Translations under genes and position numbers: made by a program
Shown: one piece after another, positions 1 through 8,449 of the stretch
Numbering within the stretch: the stretch's first letter is position 1
Layout of the letters: every line of letters begins with the position of its first letter
Source: Flavobacterium sp. 123
GTDB lineage: Bacteria > Bacteroidota > Bacteroidia > Flavobacteriales > Flavobacteriaceae
Assembly: GCF_003634825.1 (NCBI RefSeq)
Contig: NZ_RBXD01000001.1
Location: forward strand, 2,502,501-2,566,500
Reading direction: 5' to 3'
DNA: 64,000 nt
The notes under the pieces: model-generated
Told to the model about the DNA's origin: nothing
Database searches by the model: none
The model's input: the letters and a program-made list of their open reading frames with translations, nothing else

Positions 1-197
1 GGTTCAGCTAATGCAAAATTAGCAACGTCTTCACTTTGACAAAAATAATGGCTGCTGTATAATTCTGGCAGCGAAATTACTTCGGCACCTTGTTTAGCGG
101 CGTCACGAACCCAGGTTAAACATTTTTTAAGGTTGTTTTCGGCAACATCATTCAAATTCAATTGAATAACCGCTATTTTGTATTTTTTGTTTGGCAT
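1..197 (-). CDS. aguB: N-carbamoylputrescine amidase-like nitrilase (N-terminus only)
   Basis: The first 65 codons of a carbon-nitrogen hydrolase run off the left edge of the window. The protein begins MPNKKYKIAVIQLNLNDVAE and contains LPELYSSHYFCQ, where the Glu of LPEL is the first residue of the nitrilase Glu-Lys-Cys triad. The SSHYFCQ stretch is typical of N-carbamoylputrescine amidase, which turns N-carbamoylputrescine into putrescine, CO2 and ammonia in the cytoplasm. The Lys and Cys residues lie outside the window, so the subfamily is an inference from the N-terminus. The gene is transcribed away from cvfB. Confidence 0.75.
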   Translation of the reverse strand, partial: MPNKKYKIAVIQLNLNDVAENNLKKCLTWVRDAAKQGAEVISLPELYSSHYFCQSEDVANFALAE

Positions 198-301
198 GAC
201 TAAAAAATTAGATTGCAAAAATAGGTATTTTTTACAAAGAGTAGAAGGAATACGAAATGAAAAAACGCTTCGTTTTTTCGTGCTATTTTTTTGTACACGG
301 T

Positions 302-336
302 TTGACAAGTTCCTATTTTCAATCTTCGTACCTTTG
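302..336 (+). promoter_or_regulatory. Bacteroidota-type promoter of cvfB
   Basis: TTTGAC at 301-306 and TACCTTTG at 329-336 resemble the TTG / TAnnTTTG pair of Bacteroidota housekeeping promoters. The 24-bp spacer is slightly long. Initiation near 342 would leave a leader of under 20 nt before the ATG at 359. A longer open frame reaching back to 257 would run through the -7 box, which argues for the 359 start. Confidence 0.5.
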
Positions 337-358
337 CGGCTTTAGAAATGAAGATAAA

Positions 359-1213
359 ATGATTGAAATAGGAAAATACAATACGCTTACAATATTACGC
401 GATACAAAAGTTGGTTTGTTTTTAGGAGACCCTGAAAAAGATCCTGAAGGAATACATGACATTTTGTTGCCTAACAAATATGTTCCAAACGAATTTGAAA
501 TAGGTGAAGAAATTATTGTTTTTGTATACTTGGATCATGAAGAAAGACCTATAGCCACAACTTTAGAACCTTATATTTTGTTAAATGAATTCGCGCTTTT
601 GAGAGTGAATTATGTTAATCAAGTAGGAGCTTTTATGGATTGGGGAATGGAAAAAGATATTTTGGTTCCCTTTAAGGAACAAGCTCGTCCGATGGAGAAA
701 GGAAAACGCTACTTAGTGTACCTTTATATGGATGAAAAAACGAATCGTTTAGTTGCTTCAAGTAAAACTAATCAGTTTTTGAGTAATGATAATTTGACAG
801 TTGAAAAAGGAGAAGAGGTTGATTTGATTGTATCGCATATTACAGAGATAGGAATTAATGTGATTATCAATGAGCAACATAAAGGCTTGTTATATAAGGA
901 TGAAGTTTATGATGACGGTATACGCACAGGAGACCGAATGCGTGGATATATAAAAAATATAAGACCTGATAATAAAATAGATGTTTCATTACAAATTCAA
1001 GGTTATCAAAGTATTGAACCTAATGCTGAGAAAATACTTGATGAGTTGAGAGCTAGTCGTGGATTTCTTCGTTTGACTGACAATTCACATCCTGAAGATA
1101 TTAAAACGGTCTTGAAAATGAGTAAAAAGACCTTCAAAAAAGCAATCGGTGCTTTGTATCGGGAAAAGTTAATTGAGATAAAGGAAGACGGAATTTACTT
1201 GGTTAAAGAATAA
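359..1213 (+). CDS. cvfB: CvfB-type S1-domain RNA-binding protein
   Basis: From the ATG at 359 this is a 284-residue cytoplasmic protein starting MIEIGKYNTL, the usual size for the CvfB/YitL family. The N-terminal third is an S1-like OB fold (GLFLGDPEKDPEG, then LLPNKYVPNEFEIGE), followed by two more S1-like modules (NQVGAFMDWGMEKDILVPF and ITEIGINVIINEQHKGLLY). The C-terminus is a winged-helix-like domain (FLRLTDNSHPEDIKTVLKMS). Family members bind RNA; no specific target can be read here. It is transcribed alone: a promoter sits just upstream and a strong hairpin terminator follows 67 nt after the stop. Confidence 0.88.
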   Translation: MIEIGKYNTLTILRDTKVGLFLGDPEKDPEGIHDILLPNKYVPNEFEIGEEIIVFVYLDHEERPIATTLEPYILLNEFALLRVNYVNQVGAFMDWGMEKDILVPFKEQARPMEKGKRYLVYLYMDEKTNRLVASSKTNQFLSNDNLTVEKGEEVDLIVSHITEIGINVIINEQHKGLLYKDEVYDDGIRTGDRMRGYIKNIRPDNKIDVSLQIQGYQSIEPNAEKILDELRASRGFLRLTDNSHPEDIKTVLKMSKKTFKKAIGALYREKLIEIKEDGIYLVKE

Positions 1214-1280
1214 AACAAAAAGACTAATCGTGATTTTCAGGCTTTATTGAATGTTGAAAAATTAAATTCGGATAAAAAAA

Positions 1281-1320
1281 AAGAAAGACTAATCGAAATC
1301 GGTTAGTCTTTCTTAATTTA
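1281..1320. terminator. Intrinsic terminator after cvfB
   Basis: A perfect stem AAGAAAGACTAA / TTAGTCTTTCTT (1281-1292 with 1303-1314) extends inward by three more pairs, one of them G-T, to an AAAT loop. A run of A precedes it and a T-rich stretch follows, so it could stop transcription from either side. Confidence 0.8.
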
Positions 1321-1996
1321 TTTCTGTTTTGAATCGTTTTTATTCGAAACAGAAACAAAGTAAATTTACGTCCATATCCAGAAGTGATTGCAATTGCTTT
1401 TTAGAGCTGTTGCTACTTTTTAGCCTCATTATTGCATTGGCTTAAGCCAAATTACCTCTTTGATGGCTTGTCTTTTAAATGCTTGAACAGATACTTTTTG
1501 ATCAAAAAATAAAAATTCACATTAAAGCCTTCGATTGTATGGTATTTATATAGAATGATAACTTGATTTATAATTGACATTTCGTTCCGTTAATGCGATA
1601 TCTATTCTAAGTTGAATCGTAGGAGTTACTATTTCTTTTTTTTCATTGAGATAAATGTTTTTTGCATTTGCTCTAAATTGATGATTTCAGAATTAGTTTG
1701 ATAATTTAAAACCACAAAAACAGGAGCGACAATTTTTTGAATTTTACTCAAAAGTTTCATTTTTTAGGTTAATAAATCAGTGAAAGGTTTTCGCTAAGTT
1801 GATACTAATATCTTTTAGCATGTATTAAAAGTAATAAATATTTTGATTGGGAAATGTTAATGTTATTTATTTTTTTATCAACAAAATATTTAGAGATAGG
1901 ATTAAAATGAGGTTTCTTTAGGTTTAGGATAAATAGATAGGGTAAAGTGTAAAAAATGATTTATTTTTACGCTGAAATAATTTAAAATAGATTGAA
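1320..1996. other. 677-bp gap between cvfB and menB
   Basis: No convincing full-length gene is seen on either strand. The minus strand holds one short frame (1629-1760, listed separately). I could not place a clear TAnnTTTG promoter for menB; the 200 bp before it are strongly AT-rich. Confidence 0.5.
1629..1760 (-). pseudogene. Possible decayed small gene (43 codons, ends at a poly-A run)
   Basis: A minus-strand frame starts MKLLSKIQKIVAPVFVVLNY and stops just after an eight-A run (ATGAAAAAAAAGAAATAG). Shifting frame at that run keeps a protein-like reading for about 30 more codons (EIVTPTIQLRIDIALTERNV), which would fit a frameshifted gene. I recognise no family and the start context is unremarkable. 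It may be a real micro-protein, a decayed gene or chance. Confidence 0.2.
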
Positions 1997-2827
1997 ATGG
2001 ATTGGATAACCGTCAGAGAATTTGAAGATATAACCTATAAAAAATGTAATGGTGTAGCTAGAATAGCATTTAACAGACCAAATGTGCGTAATGCTTTTCG
2101 ACCAAAAACGACATCTGAACTGTATCAAGCGTTTTATGATGCTCAAGAAGATACTTCTATTGGTGTAGTTTTGCTTTCTGCTGAAGGTCCTTCTACTAAA
2201 GATGGAGTATATTCTTTTTGTAGCGGAGGTGATCAAAATGCTCGTGGACATCAAGGTTATGTTGGTGATGATGGGCAACACCGTTTAAATATTTTAGAAG
2301 TACAACGATTAATACGATTTATGCCTAAAGTGGTTATTGCTGTAGTTCCAGGATGGGCAGTAGGAGGAGGGCATAGTTTGCATGTGGTTTGTGATATGAC
2401 TTTGGCAAGTAAAGAACATGCTATTTTTAAACAAACGGATGCTGATGTAACTAGTTTTGATGGTGGATATGGCTCTGCTTATTTGGCTAAAATGGTAGGT
2501 CAGAAAAAAGCACGTGAAATCTTTTTCTTAGGGCGTAATTATTCTGCTCAAGAAGCAATGGACATGGGAATGGTGAATGCTGTAATTCCTCATGACGAAT
2601 TAGAAGATACTGCTTATGAATGGGCGCAAGAAATTTTGGCAAAATCACCAACTTCTATTAAGATGTTGAAATTTGCTATGAATTTAACGGATGACGGTAT
2701 GGTAGGGCAACAAGTTTTTGCGGGAGAAGCAACTCGACTTGCCTATATGACTGAAGAAGCTAAAGAAGGAAGAAATGCTTTTCTTGAAAAGAGAAAACCA
2801 AATTTTGAAAAAAAATGGTTGCCATAA
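1997..2827 (+). CDS. menB: 1,4-dihydroxy-2-naphthoyl-CoA synthase MenB
   Basis: A 276-residue crotonase-family enzyme that closes the second ring of the naphthoquinone, converting O-succinylbenzoyl-CoA to 1,4-dihydroxy-2-naphthoyl-CoA in menaquinone synthesis. Family marks include NRPNVRNAFRPKT near residue 26, the oxyanion-hole segment SFCSGGDQ (73-80), GWAVGGGHSLH (119-129), TDADVTSFDGGYGS, and a C-terminal EKRKPNF. Length is typical. It precedes menA by 51 bp on the same strand, and the two are probably co-transcribed. The menaquinone pathway is the only quinone route seen here, as expected in Flavobacteria. Confidence 0.96.
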   Translation: MDWITVREFEDITYKKCNGVARIAFNRPNVRNAFRPKTTSELYQAFYDAQEDTSIGVVLLSAEGPSTKDGVYSFCSGGDQNARGHQGYVGDDGQHRLNILEVQRLIRFMPKVVIAVVPGWAVGGGHSLHVVCDMTLASKEHAIFKQTDADVTSFDGGYGSAYLAKMVGQKKAREIFFLGRNYSAQEAMDMGMVNAVIPHDELEDTAYEWAQEILAKSPTSIKMLKFAMNLTDDGMVGQQVFAGEATRLAYMTEEAKEGRNAFLEKRKPNFEKKWLP

Positions 2828-2878
2828 AAATGGGTTAAAATTATTGTGTATTAAACCTTAAATTTTAAATAAAAAACA

Positions 2879-3829
2879 ATGAAACATTGGATTGAAGCAG
2901 CACGATTGAGAACATTACCTTTATCTGTTTCTGGAATTATAGTGGGAAGTATGTATGCATTAGCACACCCAACTGATACGGTATTAACTCCAACTGAGGT
3001 TTTTAATTGGCGCCTTTTTGGATTTGCTATTCTGACTACTTTAGGATTACAAATTCTATCGAATTTTGCTAATGATTATGGAGATGGTATGAAAGGAACT
3101 GATAATGAAGATCGAGTTGGTCCAAAACGCGCGATTCAAAGCGGTGTGATTTCTCCTCAAGCTATGAAACGTGCTATAATCATCACTTCTGGACTGACAC
3201 TATTTTCGGCTGTTATATTAATTTATTATGCGTTTAGAGGAACTAATTTAGTTTATTCTGTGTTTTATCTAGTTTTAGGGATTTTAGCTATAGCATCTGC
3301 TATTCGATACACAGTTGGTAATTCGGCCTATGGATATAAAGGGTTTGGTGATGTGTTTGTTTTTGTATTTTTTGGATTAGTAAGTACATTAGGCGTTAAT
3401 TTTTTATATTCTAAACAATTGGATTTAATATTGTTTTTGCCAGCCACTGCAATTGGGTTCTTGAGCGTAGCAGTCTTAAATCTAAATAATATGCGTGATG
3501 AAGCATCAGATAAGAAATCAGGAAAGAACACTCTTGTAGTAAAAATGGGAGCAGCTAATGCAAAGAAATATCATTATTTTCTGATTGTTGGCGCAATGAT
3601 TTTAATCTTGGTCTTTGCTATTTTAAGTGATTTTCACTTTGATCAATACTTGTTTTTGATTGCTTACATTCCTTTAAGTAAACATTTGATAAATGTATAT
3701 AAAAATCAGAACCCTAAGTTATTAGATCCTGAATTAAAAAAAGTAGCATTGAGTACTTTTGCACTTTCAGTTTTATTGGCTTTGTGTATGATTTTCTTTT
3801 TTTCAGATTTATTTGTGAATAATTATTAG
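2879..3829 (+). CDS. menA: 1,4-dihydroxy-2-naphthoate polyprenyltransferase MenA
   Basis: A 316-residue UbiA-family membrane enzyme that attaches the polyprenyl chain to 1,4-dihydroxy-2-naphthoate to give demethylmenaquinone. The two Asp-rich Mg-prenyl-diphosphate motifs are visible: NDYGDGMKGTDNEDR (around residues 64-78) and NNMRDEASDKKSGKNTL (around 202-218). About eight to nine hydrophobic helices span the rest. It lies between menB and a UPF0173 hydrolase, all on the same strand with short gaps. Confidence 0.95.
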   Translation: MKHWIEAARLRTLPLSVSGIIVGSMYALAHPTDTVLTPTEVFNWRLFGFAILTTLGLQILSNFANDYGDGMKGTDNEDRVGPKRAIQSGVISPQAMKRAIIITSGLTLFSAVILIYYAFRGTNLVYSVFYLVLGILAIASAIRYTVGNSAYGYKGFGDVFVFVFFGLVSTLGVNFLYSKQLDLILFLPATAIGFLSVAVLNLNNMRDEASDKKSGKNTLVVKMGAANAKKYHYFLIVGAMILILVFAILSDFHFDQYLFLIAYIPLSKHLINVYKNQNPKLLDPELKKVALSTFALSVLLALCMIFFFSDLFVNNY

Positions 3830-3868
3830 AAAGTTCCAATTGCAATATCAACTTTAAAATGTAAAAAA

Positions 3869-4546
3869 ATGAAAATAAGATTTTATGGTCACGCGTCTTT
3901 AGGAATTGAAATGAGCGGAAAACATATCTTAGTTGATCCGTACATTTCGGCAAATCCATTAGCAGCTCATATTGATATAAATACATTACAAGCTGATTTT
4001 ATTTTGTTGACTCATGCACATGGAGATCATATTCTTGATGTAGAAACCATAGCTCAACGTACTAATGCGGTTATTGTTTCTAACGCTGAAATAGCAGGAT
4101 ATTATGCTAACAAAGGTTTTCAGTCTCACCCAATGAATCATGGTGGAAGTTGGAAATTTAATTTTGGGAAAGTAAAGTATGTAAGTGCAATTCATTCTAG
4201 TTCGTTTCCTGATGGGACTTACGGCGGAAATCCTGGAGGTTTTGTAATCGAAGGAGAGCATAAAAACATCTACATTTCAGGAGATACAGCACTTACGATG
4301 GATATGAAACTCATTCCAATGCGTACTAAATTAGATTTAGCTATTTTTCCAATTGGAGACAATTTCACCATGGATGTTGATGATGCTATAATAGCTTCGG
4401 ATTTTGTAGAATGTGATAAAATACTTGGAATTCATTACGATACTTTTGGTTATATTAAAATCAATCATGAAGAAGCTATTCGTAAATTCTTTAATAAAGG
4501 CAAAGATTTAATGTTGCTAGAAATAGGAAGTTCGATAGAATTATAA
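3869..4546 (+). CDS. UPF0173-family metal-dependent hydrolase (metallo-beta-lactamase fold)
   Basis: A 225-residue cytoplasmic MBL-fold protein. It carries MKIRFYGHASLGIE at the N-terminus, the metal-binding HAHGDH motif (around residues 50-55), a later SGDTALTMDM Asp ligand and a final GIHYDTFGYI histidine. These match the UPF0173/YtkL group, whose natural substrate is not established. The position between menA and menC suggests co-transcription with the menaquinone genes; whether it acts on a pathway thioester is only a guess. Length is normal. Confidence 0.88.
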   Translation: MKIRFYGHASLGIEMSGKHILVDPYISANPLAAHIDINTLQADFILLTHAHGDHILDVETIAQRTNAVIVSNAEIAGYYANKGFQSHPMNHGGSWKFNFGKVKYVSAIHSSSFPDGTYGGNPGGFVIEGEHKNIYISGDTALTMDMKLIPMRTKLDLAIFPIGDNFTMDVDDAIIASDFVECDKILGIHYDTFGYIKINHEEAIRKFFNKGKDLMLLEIGSSIEL

Positions 4547-4614
4547 TTTGATGTTTTTTCTGCTGTTTATTACTAAACTTTTGTTGGTGTAAACAAATTT
4601 GTTAATTGATTAAA

Positions 4615-5823
4615 ATGAATTTAAAAAATATATATTTAGTATTCTTATTGCTTCTTTCTTTTCAGTCGATTTTTTCGCAAAAAGACGGTTATTGGGATAA
4701 AGAGCGGGCTACTACCAAAGAAATTATAGTATCTGCTAGAGATCGAATAGTTGTAAAAACAGATGATTTACCAACTGGAACCACCGAAGTAGTTTTTAGG
4801 ATTACACTTTTGGATGAAAATCAGCAAATGGCAGGAAGTTTGGTTTCGGTATTAAAATCCATTCCAGATCCTACAGGAATAAGTCAAGGTTCAGCAGGAG
4901 CTGTTTTTATAGTTTCTAAAATTTCGGGGGAAGATAAATGTAAATATGCTGTTTTTTCAAAAGGGGAATTAGCTACAGCGTATAAAAATACAGGAAAAAC
5001 AGATGATGCTTGCCTGGTTCAAGATACGCCGGTAAGCAAAGATGCTAAGCGACTTTCAGTAGATAAAACAAGCTGTTTTAAATTGAATTCAAATGCAATT
5101 TGGTTTGGTTTTGAAAGTAAAAACTGGATTATGAATCAAAAAATTATTTTGGAAGTTGTTCCTTGGGTTGATAATAAAGCGAGGAAGGGCTGGACAATAG
5201 AAAACAGAAAAGCAATAATTGAGCAATGTAAAACATCAAATTTAGCACAAAAAATGACTAATTCTGATGATTTTTGTGTTTGTATTCTTGACAAAATTCA
5301 AGAGAAATATTCTTATTTTGAATTCCAAAAACTATTATCGATAGAACGTTCTAAAGCGTTCAAGGATTTTGGAGCAAGTTGTTTTGGCGAAACAAGCGTT
5401 TCTAATGCTACGTATTCAGGTTTGCGCAAGGAAGCTTTCAATTTTGCTAAACAAGGAAAGTATGGGCAGGTAATTACTAAATTGACAACAATAATCAATG
5501 ATGGCAAGGCTAATGCGTTAGATTTTAACCTTATTGGAACTAGTTATCTTTTGACTAAGCAATATGGTAAAGCTATTAAATTTTTGAATGAAGGGGAGAA
5601 GTTGGATGATGCAGAGTTGTTGATAAAGCTCAATTTGGCGCACGCCTATTTATTGAATGATAATTATAAATCGGCTAAATTAATTTATAAAAAATACCAA
5701 TTTCAAAACGTAACAGATACTTTGAGTTGGGTTAAAAAAACAAAACAAGATTTTGAAAATTTCAAGAAAGTAGGGATTCAAAATGATAATTTTGAAAAGG
5801 TTTTGAAATTAATCGAAAAATAA
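4615..5823 (+). CDS. Secreted protein with C-terminal TPR repeats
   Basis: Starting at the ATG at 4615 (a TTG three codons earlier is less likely), the 402-residue product begins MNLKNIYLVFLLLLSFQSIF followed by SQ, a clear signal peptide. The first 190 residues form a beta-rich domain I do not recognise. A Cys-containing middle (KCKYAVFSKGE, EQCKTSNLAQKM, DDFCVCILDKIQ) and a C-terminal TPR-like segment (residues about 270-390: KQGKYGQVITKLTTIINDGKA, QYGKAIKFLNEGEKL) follow. It is probably periplasmic and joined to the menA/menC transcript by position. No function can be assigned. Confidence 0.75.
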   Translation: MNLKNIYLVFLLLLSFQSIFSQKDGYWDKERATTKEIIVSARDRIVVKTDDLPTGTTEVVFRITLLDENQQMAGSLVSVLKSIPDPTGISQGSAGAVFIVSKISGEDKCKYAVFSKGELATAYKNTGKTDDACLVQDTPVSKDAKRLSVDKTSCFKLNSNAIWFGFESKNWIMNQKIILEVVPWVDNKARKGWTIENRKAIIEQCKTSNLAQKMTNSDDFCVCILDKIQEKYSYFEFQKLLSIERSKAFKDFGASCFGETSVSNATYSGLRKEAFNFAKQGKYGQVITKLTTIINDGKANALDFNLIGTSYLLTKQYGKAIKFLNEGEKLDDAELLIKLNLAHAYLLNDNYKSAKLIYKKYQFQNVTDTLSWVKKTKQDFENFKKVGIQNDNFEKVLKLIEK

Positions 5824-5866
5824 ATCTTCATAAATTAGTAGTAAGGCTAAAACTCAAAACACTATC

Positions 5867-6925
5867 TTGAAAGCAATATATCATAAATACATTCTCAATT
5901 TCAAACGCCCTTCTGGAACTTCTCGCGGCATTATGACCGAAAAAGAAACTTGGTTTATCATCATAGAAAATGAAGGAAAAAAAGGGATAGGCGAGTGTGG
6001 AATTTTGCGAGGATTAAGCATAGACGACAGACCAGATTATGAAGCTAAATTAGAATGGGTTTGCGCTAATATTCATCATGGGAAAGATTGGCTTTGGGAG
6101 GCTTTGATCGAATTTCCTTCTATACAGTTTGGGGTTGAAATGGCATTTCAATCTTTGGATAGCGAGGAGCCTTTTTTACTCTTTCCTTCAGACTTTACAA
6201 AAGGGTTGAAATCAATTGTTATAAACGGCTTAGTTTGGATGGGAGAAGAGGCTTTTATGAAGCAGCAAATTGAAGAAAAATTGGCAGATGGTTTTTCGTG
6301 TATAAAACTTAAAATAGGTGCTATAGATTTTGACAAAGAACTTCAATTATTGCGATTTATAAGAGAACATTTTAGTCCAGAACAAGTTGAAATTAGGGTT
6401 GATGCTAACGGTGCTTTTAGTAAAGAATTAGCTTTAGATAAAATAATTCAACTATCTGAATTTAAATTACATAGTATAGAGCAACCGATACAAAAAAACA
6501 GCACTGACAGTATGTCAGAACTGTGTAAAATAACCCCTTTGCCAATTGCTTTAGACGAAGAGTTAATAGGAGTGTTTACACTAGCAGATAAAGAACAATT
6601 ATTACAAAAAATCAAGCCTCAATATATTATTTTAAAGCCTAGTTTTATAGGTGGATTTCGAGGTGCACAAGACTGGATTACTTTAGCAGAAAAGTATAAT
6701 ATTGGGTGGTGGATTACCTCTGCTTTAGAGAGTAATATTGGCTTAAATGCGATTGCACAATGGACTTTTTTACAACACAATTCCATGCCTCAAGGATTGG
6801 GAACTGGTGCACTTTATACTAATAATTTTGATTGTCCTCTTGTAGTTCAAAAAGGGCAATTGTGGTATATGGATAAATTGGATTGGAAGTTTGAAATTGA
6901 TAGTTTTCAATCACAAAATAGATAG
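5867..6925 (+). CDS. menC: o-succinylbenzoate synthase MenC (TTG start)
   Basis: A 352-residue enolase-superfamily dehydratase making o-succinylbenzoate from SHCHC. Visible marks are the catalytic KLKIG (KxK) near residue 149, metal ligands DANGAFS, EQPIQ and DEEL, the second catalytic Lys in LKPSFIGGF, and WWITSALESNIG near the end. The frame has no ATG or GTG upstream of conserved sequence, and the TTG at 5867 gives the expected N-terminus KAIYHKYILNFKRPSGTSRG. Translation therefore appears to start at TTG. menE is not adjacent; it lies near 56 kb. Confidence 0.92.
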   Translation: MKAIYHKYILNFKRPSGTSRGIMTEKETWFIIIENEGKKGIGECGILRGLSIDDRPDYEAKLEWVCANIHHGKDWLWEALIEFPSIQFGVEMAFQSLDSEEPFLLFPSDFTKGLKSIVINGLVWMGEEAFMKQQIEEKLADGFSCIKLKIGAIDFDKELQLLRFIREHFSPEQVEIRVDANGAFSKELALDKIIQLSEFKLHSIEQPIQKNSTDSMSELCKITPLPIALDEELIGVFTLADKEQLLQKIKPQYIILKPSFIGGFRGAQDWITLAEKYNIGWWITSALESNIGLNAIAQWTFLQHNSMPQGLGTGALYTNNFDCPLVVQKGQLWYMDKLDWKFEIDSFQSQNR

Positions 6926-7062
6926 TTTTTATTCTTCTATAAATCTGTATTTTTTTGTTAAAGAGTAATTCAAGTAAGCGGTTATTAAATTTTATTGTTT
7001 AACTTTAGAGTGGTATAATATTGAAAATTCTAGATTAGAATAAACTATTTAATTTTACAATT

Positions 7063-7263
7063 ATCAAAAAGAAAATCAAATTAGTAAAACAGAATGTTCA
7101 CGAAAGACTTCATCGTGAACCTTCTTATGTCCCTTCTCAACTGAGAGTTTTACCAAACATTGTTATAAACTTAATTTGTTTCTTTATTTCATTTTTTGTG
7201 GTTTTTACTTTATTGTATCTAATTATCAATTATCTCATTCAGAAATTTTATCACTTAGAATAA
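7063..7263 (+). CDS. Small single-pass membrane protein without a standard start codon
   Basis: An uninterrupted frame reads IKKKIKLVKQNVHERLHREP, then SYVPSQLRVLPNIVINLICF and a long hydrophobic helix (FFISFFVVFTLLYLIINYLI), ending QKFYHLE-stop. A basic N-terminus plus one membrane helix looks like a genuine small inner-membrane protein. No ATG, GTG or TTG lies between the upstream in-frame stop and conserved-looking sequence; the natural start position reads ATC (7063) preceded by ATT. Either a rare start codon is used or the gene has lost its ATG. I recognise no family. Confidence 0.4.
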   Translation: MKKKIKLVKQNVHERLHREPSYVPSQLRVLPNIVINLICFFISFFVVFTLLYLIINYLIQKFYHLE

Positions 7264-7324
7264 AGAAATCTCTTTATTAGTGTACCAACAATCTGTTCAA
7301 GCATAATAAAAAAACGATTCATAA

Positions 7325-7357
7325 TTGCCATTAGAAGTTCGTACTTCTGTTAGGCAA
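7325..7357. other. Interrupted hairpin of unknown role
   Basis: TTGCC ... AGAAGT-TCGT-ACTTCT ... GGCAA can fold into a stem with a six-pair apical helix, a small internal mismatch and a five-pair base. There is no T run after it, so it is not an ordinary terminator. It lies 35 bp upstream of the promoter for the cupin gene. Confidence 0.4.
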
Positions 7358-7391
7358 TAAGAAGTGTTGCAATATTGAAAATATGATATGC

Positions 7392-7420
7392 TTGAATATT
7401 TGAATAATCAATTATCTTTG
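7392..7420 (+). promoter_or_regulatory. Promoter of the cupin gene
   Basis: TTG (7392-7394), an 18-bp spacer, and a perfect TATCTTTG (7413-7420) match the Bacteroidota TTG / TAnnTTTG consensus. Initiation near 7427 would leave a leader of about 170 nt before the ATG at 7598. Confidence 0.65.
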
Positions 7421-7597
7421 CCCAATATTTTGAAAGAAATAGCCATTACTTTATGATGAATTTTGACAAACAAAAAACATTAAGAAGTAAAAACTCTAAT
7501 GAGAAAGACAATTTTAATATCAAATTATTCTTTTTTTATAAAAACTAGAAATAGTAAATATATAAATCGAATATTTTTTACTTTTTGAAATAATAAA

Positions 7598-8113
7598 ATG
7601 AATCTTAACATACCTGATAGTTTAGAAAAAAGTGCTGTTTTTGAGCAAATTTCAGCAGCATTGGAAATAGAAAATTTCACTGTTATACAGCAAGATGAAA
7701 CTCGTCCTTGGGGAGGCTTTTTTGTTATAGATGAAAATCAAGCTGCAGCTTTTGCAAGTAAATTTTTTCCACATCTTGAAATGGATGCAATCAGAATTAC
7801 AAATAAGTTAAGCCCAAAAATTTTAGTGGTAGCACCTAATAAACGTTTATCATGGCAATTTCATTATCGTAGAGCAGAAATCTGGAAGATACTTTCGGGT
7901 GTTGTTGGAGTTAAAACGAGTTCAACAGACGAGGAAGGAGAAATTCAAAAACTTTCGCCAGGTACTTTTATCCAAATGAACAAAGGTGAACGTCATCGCT
8001 TAATAGGATTGGATTCATGGGGAATAGTAGCGGAAATTTGGCAACATACAGATCCTGAGAATCCATCTGATGAAGGTGATATAGTTCGTTTGCAAGATGA
8101 TTTTGGCAGATAA
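7598..8113 (+). CDS. Cupin protein related to type II phosphomannose isomerase
   Basis: A 171-residue single-domain cupin. RPWGGFFVI near residue 36, QFHYRRAEIWKILSG (about 86-100) and GERHRLIGL (about 128-136) are the hallmarks of the C-terminal mannose-6-phosphate isomerase type II/GDP-mannose pyrophosphorylase cupin, with His and Glu metal ligands. In Flavobacteria such proteins are often annotated as phosphoheptose isomerase or mannose-6-phosphate isomerase, but the substrate cannot be read from sequence. It stands alone: own promoter upstream, terminator 53 nt downstream. Confidence 0.75.
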   Translation: MNLNIPDSLEKSAVFEQISAALEIENFTVIQQDETRPWGGFFVIDENQAAAFASKFFPHLEMDAIRITNKLSPKILVVAPNKRLSWQFHYRRAEIWKILSGVVGVKTSSTDEEGEIQKLSPGTFIQMNKGERHRLIGLDSWGIVAEIWQHTDPENPSDEGDIVRLQDDFGR

Positions 8114-8166
8114 ACTGCGTATTAATCCAATATTTTAGTACTCAAGAAGAGTAATAAATAATTAAT

Positions 8167-8208
8167 AAGGTTTAACTTTTTTAAATAAAAGTTGAACCTT
8201 TTTTTTAT
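8167..8208 (+). terminator. Intrinsic terminator after the cupin gene
   Basis: AAGGTTTAACTTTT (8167-8180) pairs with AAAAGTTGAACCTT (8187-8200) with one G-T pair and a six-base loop, followed by eight T residues. Confidence 0.85.
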
Positions 8209-8259
8209 TTCATATAGTATGATAAATTCTAGAATTTTAAATATTTATAATAATTTTCT

Positions 8260-8327
8260 GTAGAATTAATTCTACTAAAAAACATTCAATATTCTACAAA
8301 TGATTGATATTGTTGGAGTTAATTTTG
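8260..8327 (+). promoter_or_regulatory. Regulated promoter, copy A of the five-copy element
   Basis: A perfect palindrome GTAGAATTAATTCTAC (8260-8275), a 16-bp gap, a third half-site TTCTAC (8292-8297), a 22-bp gap and a -7 box TAATTTTG (8320-8327). No TTG -33 box lies at the usual distance; the half-site occupies that region, as expected for an activator-dependent promoter. It would drive the PAS-kinase and DUF1508 genes with a leader of about 115 nt. The same layout recurs at 10410, 13639, 22172 and 31248. Confidence 0.85.
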
Positions 8328-8449
8328 GGAGGTGATATTTTGCTAAAGCTTGATAGCTTTTTGAATTGTTCTTAAATAAATTGAAAATTATCCCATTGGT
8401 TTTATTGATTGTGAATTAACAATGATTATAACCTAATTTAAAAAATAAT

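Larger units (their letters stand above)
6926..7597. other. 672-bp gap with a small membrane-protein frame, a hairpin and a promoter
   Basis: This stretch holds three items listed separately: a 66-codon membrane-protein reading frame at 7063-7263, an interrupted hairpin at 7325-7357, and a promoter at 7392-7420. It also marks the end of the contiguous menaquinone cluster. Confidence 0.6.

Noticed and set aside
257..358. Longer N-terminus for CvfB starting at 257
   Set aside because: The extension is unlike the family, and the -7 box lies inside it; the ATG at 359 gives the normal length.
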